Origin: Pseudomonadota bacterium
GTDB taxonomy: Bacteria; Pseudomonadota; Gammaproteobacteria; Burkholderiales; Sulfuriferulaceae
Assembly: GCA_021845925.1 (NCBI GenBank)
Contig: JAJZUW010000012.1
Location: 1-39,155, forward strand
DNA: 39,155 nt
Reading direction: 5' to 3'
In this document: positions 1 to 7,049 of the stretch, piece after piece
How the letters are laid out: each line of letters starts with the position of its first letter
How positions within the stretch are numbered: position 1 is the first letter of the stretch
The notes under the pieces: model-generated
Told to the model about the DNA's origin: nothing
The model's database searches: none
The model's input: the letters and a program-made list of their open reading frames with translations, nothing else
Made by a program: the position numbers and the translations under genes

Positions 1-71
1 AGAATTTCCATCACCAGCGCACTTTTGCGCTTGGCTGTCCAGCGTTTCACTTCTTCCATTATCGTGCTCAC
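1..71 (-). CDS. IS3-family transposase OrfA, N-terminus only (runs off the window)
   Basis: The minus strand carries an AAGGAG ribosome site nine bases before a GTG at 71. About 23 codons follow before the window ends, starting VSTIMEEVKRWTAKRKSALV. This basic, helix-rich beginning resembles the helix-turn-helix OrfA (DUF1153-like) of IS3-family elements, which binds the element's ends and, by frameshifting, fuses to OrfB to make the active transposase. An internal ATG at 59 is a possible alternative start. Only the first residues can be seen, so the family call rests on a short match from memory. Confidence 0.6.
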   Translation of the reverse strand, partial: MSTIMEEVKRWTAKRKSALVMEI

Positions 72-126
72 GGTACCAATCTCCTTATAGATTATCACCT
101 GAGCAGGTTTTTACTGGGTCATTACA
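1..126 (-). mobile_element. Left end of an IS3-family insertion sequence inserted into an older IS
   Basis: Reading the minus strand from 126, the element starts 5'-TGTAATGACCC, giving the TG...CA termini expected of IS3-family ends, and leads within about 55 bases to the OrfA start. At 127 the sequence changes at once to the interior of another OrfB gene, where the residual TG of a leucine codon is followed by the conserved PAERVIRAL segment. The boundary is therefore placed at 126/127. The other end of the element and any target duplication lie outside the window. Confidence 0.55.
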
Positions 127-479
127 TGCCAGCAGAACGAGTCATCAGGGCGCTTGCTCAGATCATTGAATGGCGCGGCAAACCGTTGGCAATCCGTAGC
201 GACAACGGCCCGGAATACATCAGCGAATTGCTGCGTGAATGGTCGGAAAAGCATGACATCCGGCTCGATTTCATCCAGCCGGGCAACCCGCAGCAGAACG
301 CCTATGTGGAGCGCTTCAACCGGACAGTGCGCTATGAATGGCTATCGCAGTACCTGTGGCAAGATCTGGCTGAAGTACAACTCTTCGCCACGCAGTGGAT
401 GTATGATTACAACCACGACCGCCCACACATGGCCTTGGGCGGAATGACACCGAAGCAGCGGTTGGCCATGGCCGCTTAA
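127..479 (+). pseudogene. 3' fragment of IS3-family transposase OrfB
   Basis: This is the C-terminal third of an IS3-group DDE transposase (rve integrase core). It keeps the second catalytic aspartate in SDNGPEYIS, the glutamate in NAYVERFNRTVRYEWL, and the typical tail DYNHDRPHMALGGMTPKQRL. The first catalytic aspartate and everything before it are missing because another IS end abuts at 126. The ATG that opens the reading frame at 126 is created by the junction and is unlikely to be a real start. The fragment cannot make an active transposase. Confidence 0.85.
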
Positions 480-517
480 CTCTACTTCTAACTCCGGCTA
501 AAAATGGGGGGATTACC
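480..517 (+). repeat. Probable right terminal inverted repeat of the truncated IS3-family element
   Basis: Straight after the OrfB stop comes a short A/T and G-run sequence ending in TGGGGGGATTACC. Its reverse complement starts GGTAATCCCCCCA, which shares the TAAT and CCC core with the end of the neighbouring element (TGTAATGACCC). I place the old element's right end at about 516-517. The exact base is uncertain because no second copy is available for comparison. Confidence 0.45.
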
Positions 518-776
518 GACCAATTTGAATCTTCCAACAGAAATTTAGTAGCGATTTCACTTGAAATATGTCGCTGAGAGCTGGCCCACAAGCAACACTT
601 ACCGGTTACAAACTCCGCACCTTCGATTCGTCGTTCTTGTCTCGCCTGCACTTATGACGATTTCAATATCCTGTACTTCCTTGCAATGCGTTGCCATAAT
701 TATCTGCATCATAAGCGGTTCAATGGTCTGGCGCTGCTTTATCCATCACACAATCACCCAACATTGTTCAGCATTT
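518..776. other. Non-coding stretch between IS remnant and orphan membrane gene
   Basis: About 260 bases, visibly richer in A and T than the flagellar and housekeeping blocks. The short open frames here have no recognisable product and no good ribosome site. I see no clear promoter, RNA gene or terminator. It is probably old flanking DNA at the IS insertion site. Confidence 0.4.
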
Positions 777-1370
777 CTAGCTTTCTTTCGTACCGGCATT
801 GGCTGAAACCGACCATGTGATACGCGTACGACCATAACTCCAGGAAATCAGCCACCAGAATGAAGTGATATTCAACAGAATACTGATCACAATACTCAAT
901 GCACCTGGCTTGTTCAGTGTGGCCATTGAAAATGCACCTGCGCTGAGCAGCACGATAACCATTCGAATGGGAAGACCCAGCAACAGAGCGCGCCAGATCA
1001 AGCCCCAGTACAGCCCCCACGCTGCAGCCATAGGCAATGGCGTTGACAATTCTGCGCCATCGCGCAGGACAACCGGGTTAAACGTGTTCCCACCTATCTG
1101 AACAGGACGGTCAAAAACCTTGCGCCGGATGACATCAATCTGGACCCAAAACAAGGCGCCGACCATGGCAAAGATCCCAACTCCTATTAGTGGGAGGGAT
1201 AACGGCATCTGCGCCAATTTTAGTGACTTGAGTACGACAAACAGCACCACTAAAATAAGAGAACCCGCAAAACCGATGCCTATCGTTGGCATGATGACCG
1301 CACGAAACATGCGCCACCATAAAGTCATTGCCAATTGAAATGGTGCTGGGTGACGTTGATTTTGAACCAT
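777..1370 (-). CDS. Small polytopic membrane protein of unknown function
   Basis: A 197-residue protein that I do not recognise. A strong GAGGAG ribosome site lies about eight bases before the ATG at 1370, supporting a real gene. It has four or five hydrophobic segments, at roughly residues 22-48, 57-76, 112-145 and 150-172, with a short basic loop (IRRKVFDR) after the second. There is no signal peptide, cysteine cluster or enzyme motif. Its neighbours are IS debris on one side and a 700-base gene-poor stretch on the other, and it belongs to no operon. Base composition is lower in GC than the core blocks, consistent with acquired DNA. A small transporter or an accessory membrane subunit is possible, but nothing in the sequence decides it. 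Confidence 0.6.
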   Translation of the reverse strand: MVQNQRHPAPFQLAMTLWWRMFRAVIMPTIGIGFAGSLILVVLFVVLKSLKLAQMPLSLPLIGVGIFAMVGALFWVQIDVIRRKVFDRPVQIGGNTFNPVVLRDGAELSTPLPMAAAWGLYWGLIWRALLLGLPIRMVIVLLSAGAFSMATLNKPGALSIVISILLNITSFWWLISWSYGRTRITWSVSANAGTKES

Positions 1371-1860
1371 TGCGGCATCTCCTCTTGACTTCGGCTAAAC
1401 GAATCTGGTATTCGACACAAAATTTGCGCTCCAGCGAAACAATGCCTTATGGCTCGCATTTCGTAAGACAATCTCTGTATTATTATTTTCCAAATGATCT
1501 TACATCAGGCCAATTTGCAAAGCAACACAATCGAATATCAGTTCATATGAATCTTATGTCATCATTTACGGCAAGCTTTGATACTGCCTTCGATTCATGT
1601 TTTGTCTTGCACAACGTCAGGCTGATTTCCACTTGAAAGCAAGTCACCATCACAATTCGTTGCGATCCAGAATGCCTAAGCCGCCTGCAGTTTCGGGCGT
1701 ACTGCCCGCCGCCAGCGCACGGATGCGTTCGTGTCTGGCGTCGGGCAGGGCCCTGGGTGTTGATCAGGTCAGTGATGTCGGCCACACCATGGTCATATCG
1801 GCGTTGCGATGTCTGATTAGTGACAATGCCCGCTTTCAAGTAGATTGGCCTGCAGGTTAG
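1371..1860. other. Gene-free stretch with a possible decayed coding segment
   Basis: Almost 500 bases without a convincing gene. Positions 1380-1640 are AT-rich. Positions 1640-1860 are more GC-rich, and on the minus strand adjoining frames give protein-like text broken by stops and a shift (VADITDLINTQG in one frame, then ARHERIRALAAG in another). This could be a decayed gene fragment, but I cannot name a family and chance is not excluded. No promoter or RNA structure stands out. Confidence 0.3.
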
Positions 1861-2008
1861 ATTCTGCGACTTCGCTTCGCTCCGCGCAGAATGACGGGTG
1901 GGACTCCGCGCAGAATGGCGGGTGGGACTCCGCGCAGAATGACGGGAGACTCCGCGCAGAATGGCGGGTGGTGCCTGGTTGTCATTCCGCGCGCAGTCGC
2001 GGAATCCA
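1861..2008. repeat. REP-like palindromic repeat cluster with four short tandem units
   Basis: The cluster starts with ATTCTGCGACTTCGC and closes with a hairpin built on ATTCCGCG / CGCGGAAT. Between them the unit TCCGCGCAGAATGRCGG recurs at 1881, 1905, 1929 and 1951, with spacings of 24, 24 and 22 bases. The same two arm types flank each unit of the array at 38771-39155, so this is a dispersed family. Length, palindromes and intergenic position resemble bacterial REP/BIME elements and neisserial dRS3-type repeats. The short frames read through it on both strands are artefacts. Confidence 0.8.
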
Positions 2009-2010
2009 TG

Positions 2011-2035
2011 AAAAAACCCGCAGTTACGCGGGTTC
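2011..2035 (-). terminator. Intrinsic terminator after tRNA-Ala
   Basis: On the minus strand a perfect 7-bp stem AACCCGC / GCGGGTT (2034-2028 with 2021-2015) encloses a six-base loop and runs into six consecutive T residues. It lies about 35 bases downstream of the tRNA 3' end, in the right orientation to end that transcript. Confidence 0.85.
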
Positions 2036-2069
2036 TTTGGATGCTACCGGATGGTGCCGGAAGCGGTAT

Positions 2070-2145
<76 letters not shown>

Positions 2146-2156
2146 GAAAGACCAAA

Positions 2157-2186
2157 ATTATAATACGAAGCAGCCGCGCCTGTAAA
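2157..2186 (-). promoter_or_regulatory. Sigma-70 promoter of tRNA-Ala
   Basis: The minus strand has TTTACA (2186-2181), an 18-base spacer and a perfect TATAAT (2162-2157). The last base of the -10 box lies 12 bases before the first base of the tRNA, the usual spacing for a stable-RNA promoter. Confidence 0.8.
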
Positions 2187-2242
2187 CAGGAATTGTGACA
2201 AAAAAATGCCTGCGCAGTCAGTTGGCATCCGGATGCTGCGGG

Positions 2243-3805
2243 TCACTTTTCACCGCGCATCCCGGCCAGATGCTGGCGGGCACGCGCCACCAGATCGGAA
2301 GGCAGGCCGTTTTTTTCGGCAATGATCAATCCGAGCGACTGGCCGGCATGTCCCAGTTCCAGCTGATAGGTTGGCGAAAGACTGTCAAAATCGAACTTCA
2401 TGCAGGCATTGGATAACCAGGTGTGCCGTTCGGCAAACCCTTTCAGTGGAGTCAGATGGGTGGTGACAATACCCATCACCCGCCGACCGGACAATTCGTC
2501 CAGCACGGCCATGGCAAGCGAGGCCCCCTCCTCCGGATCGGTCCCGGTACCCAGTTCATCCATTAATACCAGCGTATGATCATCGGCTTCGGTCAACAGA
2601 CGTTTCAGCACTTCGACGTGACCTGCAAAGGTGGACAGGTGGTGGTGAAGGCTTTGTTTGTCGCCAACGTCGACGATCACACGGGTAAAGTTGCCAACGG
2701 TGCAGCTGCCCTCGGCCGGCAGATGCAATCCGCAATGCGCCATGGTTGCCAGCAGCCCTGCCGTTTTCAGCACAACCGTCTTGCCGCCGGTATTCGGGCC
2801 GGTGATCACCAGCATGGGGTGTGTGGCGTCAAGATCCAGGCTGAGCGGCACCAGCCGGGAAATCTGGCGTTGCTGGAATTGCAGCAGCAATTGCGGATGA
2901 TAGGCCTGTTCCAGCTTGAGTACGGGTTGATCAACCAGTTCGGGTGCGCTGGCATTCATGGCAGCCGACAGCTGGCCGCCAGCCAGGGCCAGATCAACCC
3001 AGATCATTTCGTCGATCAGACGGTGCAGTGCAGGCAGATGATCGCGCAGCATGTCGGTAAGCTGGCGCAATACCAGCTGGTTTTGCGCTTCGATCTGACC
3101 GGAAATGGTTTCCAGCCGGTTATTCAGCGCCACGGCACCAATCGGTTCGACCAGGGTATCCCGCCCGCCTGCAGATGTACCACGCCGGACTCCCTTGATT
3201 TTTTCGGCCTGTGGCGTACGCACAGCCAGCACCCCGCGCATGCCATGCCATTGCACGGCCTGACTGCCATCAAACAATCCCCGGTTTTCCGCTGCACTGG
3301 TGACTGCCAGCAATGATTTTTCGACATCGGTGCGGACTTCGGTAAACCGGGCATGCAGTTCACGATGCGGTTCACTGGCATCTTCACGCAGTCGCCCCTG
3401 GGCATTGATGGCAAGATCAATGGCGGCAACCAGATCGCCAGGCATCAGCAGCATGGCAGGCTCGGCGCACAATCCGGGATGTCTTCCGGCCAGAGCGTGC
3501 AGATCGCCAGCAATCCGGACCACTTGCCGGACATGATGAAAGGCACTGGCCGACAACGCAGACCCGCTCTGGCCTGCCTGACGCAAGGCAGCGCGCACAT
3601 CCGGCACGTCGCCCAGACGTGGCATTTCGCCCGCAGCCACCAGACGTCTTGCTGCGCCAACCGAAGCCTGCATGGCGCGAGCAATGGTCAGATCCGGCGC
3701 TGGTTCGAGCTGATGCGCAGCATCGTTGCCATACGGTGTCAGCGCCAATCGGGCAAGTATCCGGCGAATGCCGTCAAATTCGAGGGTCTTGAGATCGCTT
3801 TGCAT
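2243..3805 (-). CDS. Short MutS2-family ATPase without Smr domain
   Basis: A 520-residue MutS-superfamily protein. The N-terminus (LKTLEFDGIRRILA) and core/lever helices match MutS2. The C-terminal ATPase has Walker A GPNTGGKT, the Walker B region LVLMDELGTGTDPEEGASL, and the dimer-interface threonine-histidine segment VTTHLTPLK. MutS2 proteins bind branched DNA or collided ribosomes rather than mismatches. Canonical MutS2 has about 780 residues, with a coiled coil and an Smr nuclease domain after the ATPase; here the frame ends shortly after the equivalent of EKNGLPSDLVARARQ. There is no visible frameshift, and the following DNA is intergenic with a tRNA promoter. It is either a naturally short subfamily or an old truncation. 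It is read in the same direction as, but well separated from, the flagellar genes. Confidence 0.88.
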   Translation of the reverse strand: MQSDLKTLEFDGIRRILARLALTPYGNDAAHQLEPAPDLTIARAMQASVGAARRLVAAGEMPRLGDVPDVRAALRQAGQSGSALSASAFHHVRQVVRIAGDLHALAGRHPGLCAEPAMLLMPGDLVAAIDLAINAQGRLREDASEPHRELHARFTEVRTDVEKSLLAVTSAAENRGLFDGSQAVQWHGMRGVLAVRTPQAEKIKGVRRGTSAGGRDTLVEPIGAVALNNRLETISGQIEAQNQLVLRQLTDMLRDHLPALHRLIDEMIWVDLALAGGQLSAAMNASAPELVDQPVLKLEQAYHPQLLLQFQQRQISRLVPLSLDLDATHPMLVITGPNTGGKTVVLKTAGLLATMAHCGLHLPAEGSCTVGNFTRVIVDVGDKQSLHHHLSTFAGHVEVLKRLLTEADDHTLVLMDELGTGTDPEEGASLAMAVLDELSGRRVMGIVTTHLTPLKGFAERHTWLSNACMKFDFDSLSPTYQLELGHAGQSLGLIIAEKNGLPSDLVARARQHLAGMRGEK

Positions 3806-4011
3806 GAATGACGCACCGAAAATTAACGATCATAACAAGCAAGCGGATGCCTGTTCAAGCCCGAATTGCCGAGGCACGAACGATCCATTTCTGGATGGAC
3901 ATATCCTTATTTTGGCAACAATGCCTGATTCGGTGGCTGTGACCGCCTGCGTCCGCAAACGCGATGACAAACAGAAATCGTGGTGGGCCCGTCCTGAATC
4001 AGGACATGGCT
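3806..4011. other. Intergenic region between motD and the MutS2-like gene
   Basis: About 200 bases separate the end of the flagellar operon from the MutS2-like gene on the same strand. A perfect but loop-less palindrome GTCCTGAATCAGGAC lies near 3990-4004. It lacks a T run, so it is a poor terminator. The MutS2-like promoter should be here, but no convincing -35/-10 pair is visible. Confidence 0.35.
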
Positions 4012-4818
4012 CTACTTTTCCTTTCCGGTGACAAAAGTGGTCTGGCGTGCAGCCTCGTACTGAGGCGCCAGCACCATGACCTCGACGCGACGATTGCGCG
4101 CACGCCCTTCTGGTGTGTCGTTGGGCGCCAGCGGCTGGTTTGAACCGTAACCAACCACCTTGAGCCGGTCATCCGGAATACCATCGCTGCCCAGCTCACG
4201 TGCCACGCTACCAGCCCGCACGGCGGACAATTCCCAGTTGGACGGATAAACCCTGCTTTTGATGGGCTGGTCATCCGTGTAGCCATCGACTTCCAGGTCG
4301 TAGCGTTTGTCTTTCAGCACGCCGGCAATGGCCTGCAAAGCCCGGCGCGAGTCTGGTGAAAGCGTCGCGTCACCGGAAGCAAACAGCAGGCTGGCATTGA
4401 TTTCGATATCCACGCCCTTTGAAGTTTGACTAACCCGCACCACACCTTGCTGGACCAGCGGATCCAGCGTACTGGACAGGTTTTTGGCCACCTGCTTCAT
4501 GGCTTCGGCTTCAGCGGCCTGTTCGGGTGCTGGCTTCGGCGCCACCTGTGTGGCTGGCGCGGCTGATGTCCGCGCTGCACCTCCGCGAAGCGAATGGGGC
4601 AAGGGCATCTGCTGAGGCAGCACCATGACTGGAACGCCTCGGCCAAAGGCTTCCCCCAACGCTTGCGACAGAACGCGATATTTGCCTTCGTTGACTGCGG
4701 AAATCGAATACATCACCACAAAAAACGCAAACAGCAGGGTGATGAAGTCGGCGTAAGACACCAGCCAGCGTTCAAGGTTTTCGTGTTCGTGTTCACCATG
4801 TCGTTTGCGTCTGGCCAT
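4012..4818 (-). CDS. motD: Flagellar stator protein MotD (MotB family)
   Basis: A MotB-type stator subunit that anchors the motor's ion channel to peptidoglycan. A basic N-terminal tail (ARRKRHGEHEHENLERWL) leads to one membrane helix with SYADFITLLFAFFVVMYS, where the aspartate of YADF is the expected ion-carrying residue. An alanine/proline linker follows at about residues 90-115, then an OmpA-like peptidoglycan-binding domain with TDDQPI, NWELSAVRAGSVARELG and ARNRRVEVMVL. It follows motC by a few bases. I chose the ATG at 4818; a GTG directly before it (4821) is equally in frame. In Pseudomonas MotC/MotD form a second stator set used for swarming; whether another MotA/MotB set exists in this genome cannot be seen. 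Confidence 0.92.
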   Translation of the reverse strand: MARRKRHGEHEHENLERWLVSYADFITLLFAFFVVMYSISAVNEGKYRVLSQALGEAFGRGVPVMVLPQQMPLPHSLRGGAARTSAAPATQVAPKPAPEQAAEAEAMKQVAKNLSSTLDPLVQQGVVRVSQTSKGVDIEINASLLFASGDATLSPDSRRALQAIAGVLKDKRYDLEVDGYTDDQPIKSRVYPSNWELSAVRAGSVARELGSDGIPDDRLKVVGYGSNQPLAPNDTPEGRARNRRVEVMVLAPQYEAARQTTFVTGKEK

Positions 4819-4822
4819 CACA

Positions 4823-5563
4823 TCATTCCACGTAGGCGGCCAGGCGGTCTTCGATCACCCGTGGATGATCTCCCTGGGAAATAGCCAGCAAGCCCTCCAG
4901 CACGAGCTCACGCTGACGCACCTGCCGGTTGATGATGGAGCGCAGCCGGTGTCCAACCGGCAGATACACCAGATTGGCCAGACCGACCCCATACACGGTT
5001 GCCACAAACGCGACGGCAATGCCACCCCCCAGTTTGGTGGGATCGGACAGATGCTGCATGACGCGGATCAGCCCGAGCACAGCACCGAGGATACCAATGG
5101 TTGGTGAATAACCGCCCGCCGATTCCCAAATCTTGACCGCTGCCCGGCCATGCATTTCGTACGCATCGATTTCGCTTTCCATGATCTCGCGCAGGTGATT
5201 CACCTCGATGCCATCGATGATCATGCGCAAACCCTTTTTCACGAATGGGTCCTTGCTGGCATTCATGTGCGATTCCAGACTGAGCAGCCCTTCGCGACGC
5301 ACATTCTGGCTCCATTGCACAAAATCGTGCATCAGGCGCTTGCGTTCATCCGGCGGCGGCGTCACCAGCCAGCGCAACATTTGCACACCAGAACGCAGAA
5401 TAGATATATCCGTCTGGGTAATTACCGCACCAGCAGTACCCAGCACAACAATGAAAAACGCCTCCGGCTGGGCGAGCGAAGCCACCTGGCCTCCGCTGAT
5501 CCCATAGGCCACCAGAATACCCACCAGTGCGAGTGAAATACCGCCTACGCTTCCCCAGTCCAC
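4823..5563 (-). CDS. motC: Flagellar stator protein MotC (MotA family)
   Basis: A 246-residue inner-membrane stator subunit of the MotA/TolQ/ExbB class. It has four hydrophobic segments (about residues 5-25, 33-52, 150-175 and 180-205) with the large cytoplasmic loop of MotA between the second and third. The conserved segment ESAGGYSPTIGILGAVLGLI corresponds to the third helix lining the ion path. With MotD it converts ion flow into torque on FliG. The start is a GTG with a GAGGAG ribosome site, so the gene begins inside the last codons of fliA, a 19-base overlap that suggests translational coupling. Confidence 0.92.
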   Translation of the reverse strand: MDWGSVGGISLALVGILVAYGISGGQVASLAQPEAFFIVVLGTAGAVITQTDISILRSGVQMLRWLVTPPPDERKRLMHDFVQWSQNVRREGLLSLESHMNASKDPFVKKGLRMIIDGIEVNHLREIMESEIDAYEMHGRAAVKIWESAGGYSPTIGILGAVLGLIRVMQHLSDPTKLGGGIAVAFVATVYGVGLANLVYLPVGHRLRSIINRQVRQRELVLEGLLAISQGDHPRVIEDRLAAYVE

Positions 5564-6279
5564 GCCTTGCTCCTCAAGGTCGCCCGGATACGGGAAATGG
5601 CCTGACTGTGCAACTGGCTGACCCTGGATTCCGAAACCCCCATGACCGCACCAATTTCCTTCAGGTTCATCTCCTGCTCGTAATACAGGCCCATCAGAAT
5701 TTTTTCGCGTTCCGGCAGACTGTCAATGGCCTCGATCAGGGCGTGGCGAAAACTCTCCTCCATCAGCCCGGACAAGGGATCACCATTGGCATCTACCAGA
5801 TAACGTTCAAGAAAATTGTCACGTTCATCGTTGTCGTCCTGATAATCCTCATAGTAAACGAGCTGGTGCCCGCCTCCCTCCGACAACTTTTCCTGATACT
5901 CGGCCAATGGCATTCTGAGATGCTTGGCAATTTCGGTTTCTGTTGGCGGACGACCCAATTGCTGCTGCAGATCCGACATGGCCGATTCAATCTTGCGCAT
6001 ATCCTGACGCAAATTGCGTGGCAACCAGTCCATTCCACGCAATTCGTCGAGCATCGCACCGCGGATTCTCTGCACAGCATAGGTTTCAAACTGGGCGCCA
6101 TGGGTTTCTTCATACCGGTTGACGGCATCAAGCAGCCCCATCATGCCAGCCTGGATCAGGTCATCCACCTCCACGCTCGGCGGCAACCGGGCTTTCATCT
6201 GGTAGGCGAGTCGTTTCACCAGAGGGGCATGCTGCAACAGTATCTGGTTTTTGTCCGCTTTGCCTGTTACGGTGTACAT
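5545..6279 (-). CDS. fliA: RNA polymerase sigma factor FliA (sigma-28)
   Basis: A 244-residue sigma factor for late flagellar genes. Region 2 includes LVKRLAYQMKARLPPSVEVD with the DLIQAGMMGLLDAV core and FETYAVQRIRGAMLDELR. Region 3 is the segment with MRKIESAMSDLQQQLGRPPT. Region 4 ends in SLPEREKILMGLYYEQEMNL and a helix-turn-helix GAVMGVSESRVSQLHSQAI. It directs polymerase to promoters of filament, motor and chemotaxis genes, and in other bacteria is held in check by FlgM. It lies four bases after flhG and overlaps motC, so its expression follows the flhA-flhF transcript. Its length is typical of the family. Confidence 0.96.
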   Translation of the reverse strand: MYTVTGKADKNQILLQHAPLVKRLAYQMKARLPPSVEVDDLIQAGMMGLLDAVNRYEETHGAQFETYAVQRIRGAMLDELRGMDWLPRNLRQDMRKIESAMSDLQQQLGRPPTETEIAKHLRMPLAEYQEKLSEGGGHQLVYYEDYQDDNDERDNFLERYLVDANGDPLSGLMEESFRHALIEAIDSLPEREKILMGLYYEQEMNLKEIGAVMGVSESRVSQLHSQAISRIRATLRSKAWTGEA

Positions 6280-6283
6280 CGTG

Positions 6284-7042
6284 TCAAATCATGCTCAGTT
6301 GTCCCGCTACACGCTGGAACGCCACCGAAGCCATCGCCGAAGGAAATGCGTCCACGACCGGCCGCCCCAGCCTTGCTGCCCGATGCACGTGTTCATCCTG
6401 CGGGATAAAACCCATGTCGTGCAGGGAAACGGCCAGGTAGCGTCTGGCTGTTTTGGCAAGATTAGCATAAATCAGCCCGGCGCGAGACGCATCAACACCA
6501 CTTACCAGTACACCAAACTCCATTTTTCCGGTCGATGCGACCATTTGCTTGATCAGGGCGTAACCTTTCTTGATCGTGTCCGGTTGCTCATTCACATGCA
6601 CCACCATCCAGGATTGTTCCAGCACACTGACAGGCAGACTGCCCTGTGCATCCGGTTCCGCATCCACCAGCATGGTGGAAAAGCGTCTGGACAGCTGGTC
6701 GAGCATCCGGCACAGGCTGGCATCGGTCGAGCGCGAGCGCACAGTCTCGCGCTGCAGCCCATGCCCCAGGGAACATCTGGCAAAGCCGGAACTGGTGCGG
6801 TTGATGATGGCGTCGCCCAGGACCCGCCGACCGGCAACCACGTCCAGCAATGCGGTTTCCTGCATCGGGCAGGCTCCCCGCGTATCGACCAGCAGGGTTT
6901 CCCCGCCTTGTCTGGCCAGACTGGCTGCCAGATTTGCCACGACCAGTTTGCGGGTGGGATCTCCCGTGGCAGACAGAAAGGTAATCCGGCGCGGTTTTGG
7001 TGCCGCTGCCAGCATGCGCCGCAATCCAGCGGCCTGATCCAT
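6284..7042 (-). CDS. flhG: FlhG/FleN-like flagellar number regulator with degenerate P-loop
   Basis: A MinD/ParA-fold protein of 252 residues, recognised by position (after flhF, before fliA) and by its start MDQAAGLRRMLAA, the conserved FlhG N-terminal motif. In FlhG/FleN an ATP-switched dimer restrains FlhF or FleQ and so limits flagellar number. Here the deviant Walker A (normally KGGVGKT) reads SATGDPTRKLVVANLAASLA, without the signature lysine and with no GK[TS]. The later segments LLVDTRG and LVDAEPDAQGSL are only loosely like switch I and Walker B. It is probably unable to hydrolyse ATP, or it has been reshaped. The ATG at 7042 is preferred over a TTG at 7057 that would overlap flhF, because it restores the family's usual N-terminus. 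Confidence 0.85.
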   Translation of the reverse strand: MDQAAGLRRMLAAAPKPRRITFLSATGDPTRKLVVANLAASLARQGGETLLVDTRGACPMQETALLDVVAGRRVLGDAIINRTSSGFARCSLGHGLQRETVRSRSTDASLCRMLDQLSRRFSTMLVDAEPDAQGSLPVSVLEQSWMVVHVNEQPDTIKKGYALIKQMVASTGKMEFGVLVSGVDASRAGLIYANLAKTARRYLAVSLHDMGFIPQDEHVHRAARLGRPVVDAFPSAMASVAFQRVAGQLSMI

Positions 7043-7049
7043 GATTTCT

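Noticed and set aside
2576-3316. A 246-codon plus-strand frame within the MutS2-like gene
   Set aside because: Antisense to a gene with clear Walker motifs and lacking any domain of its own.
3990-4004. Palindrome GTCCTGAATCAGGAC as terminator of the flagellar operon
   Set aside because: It has no loop and no following T tract, so it does not look like an intrinsic terminator.
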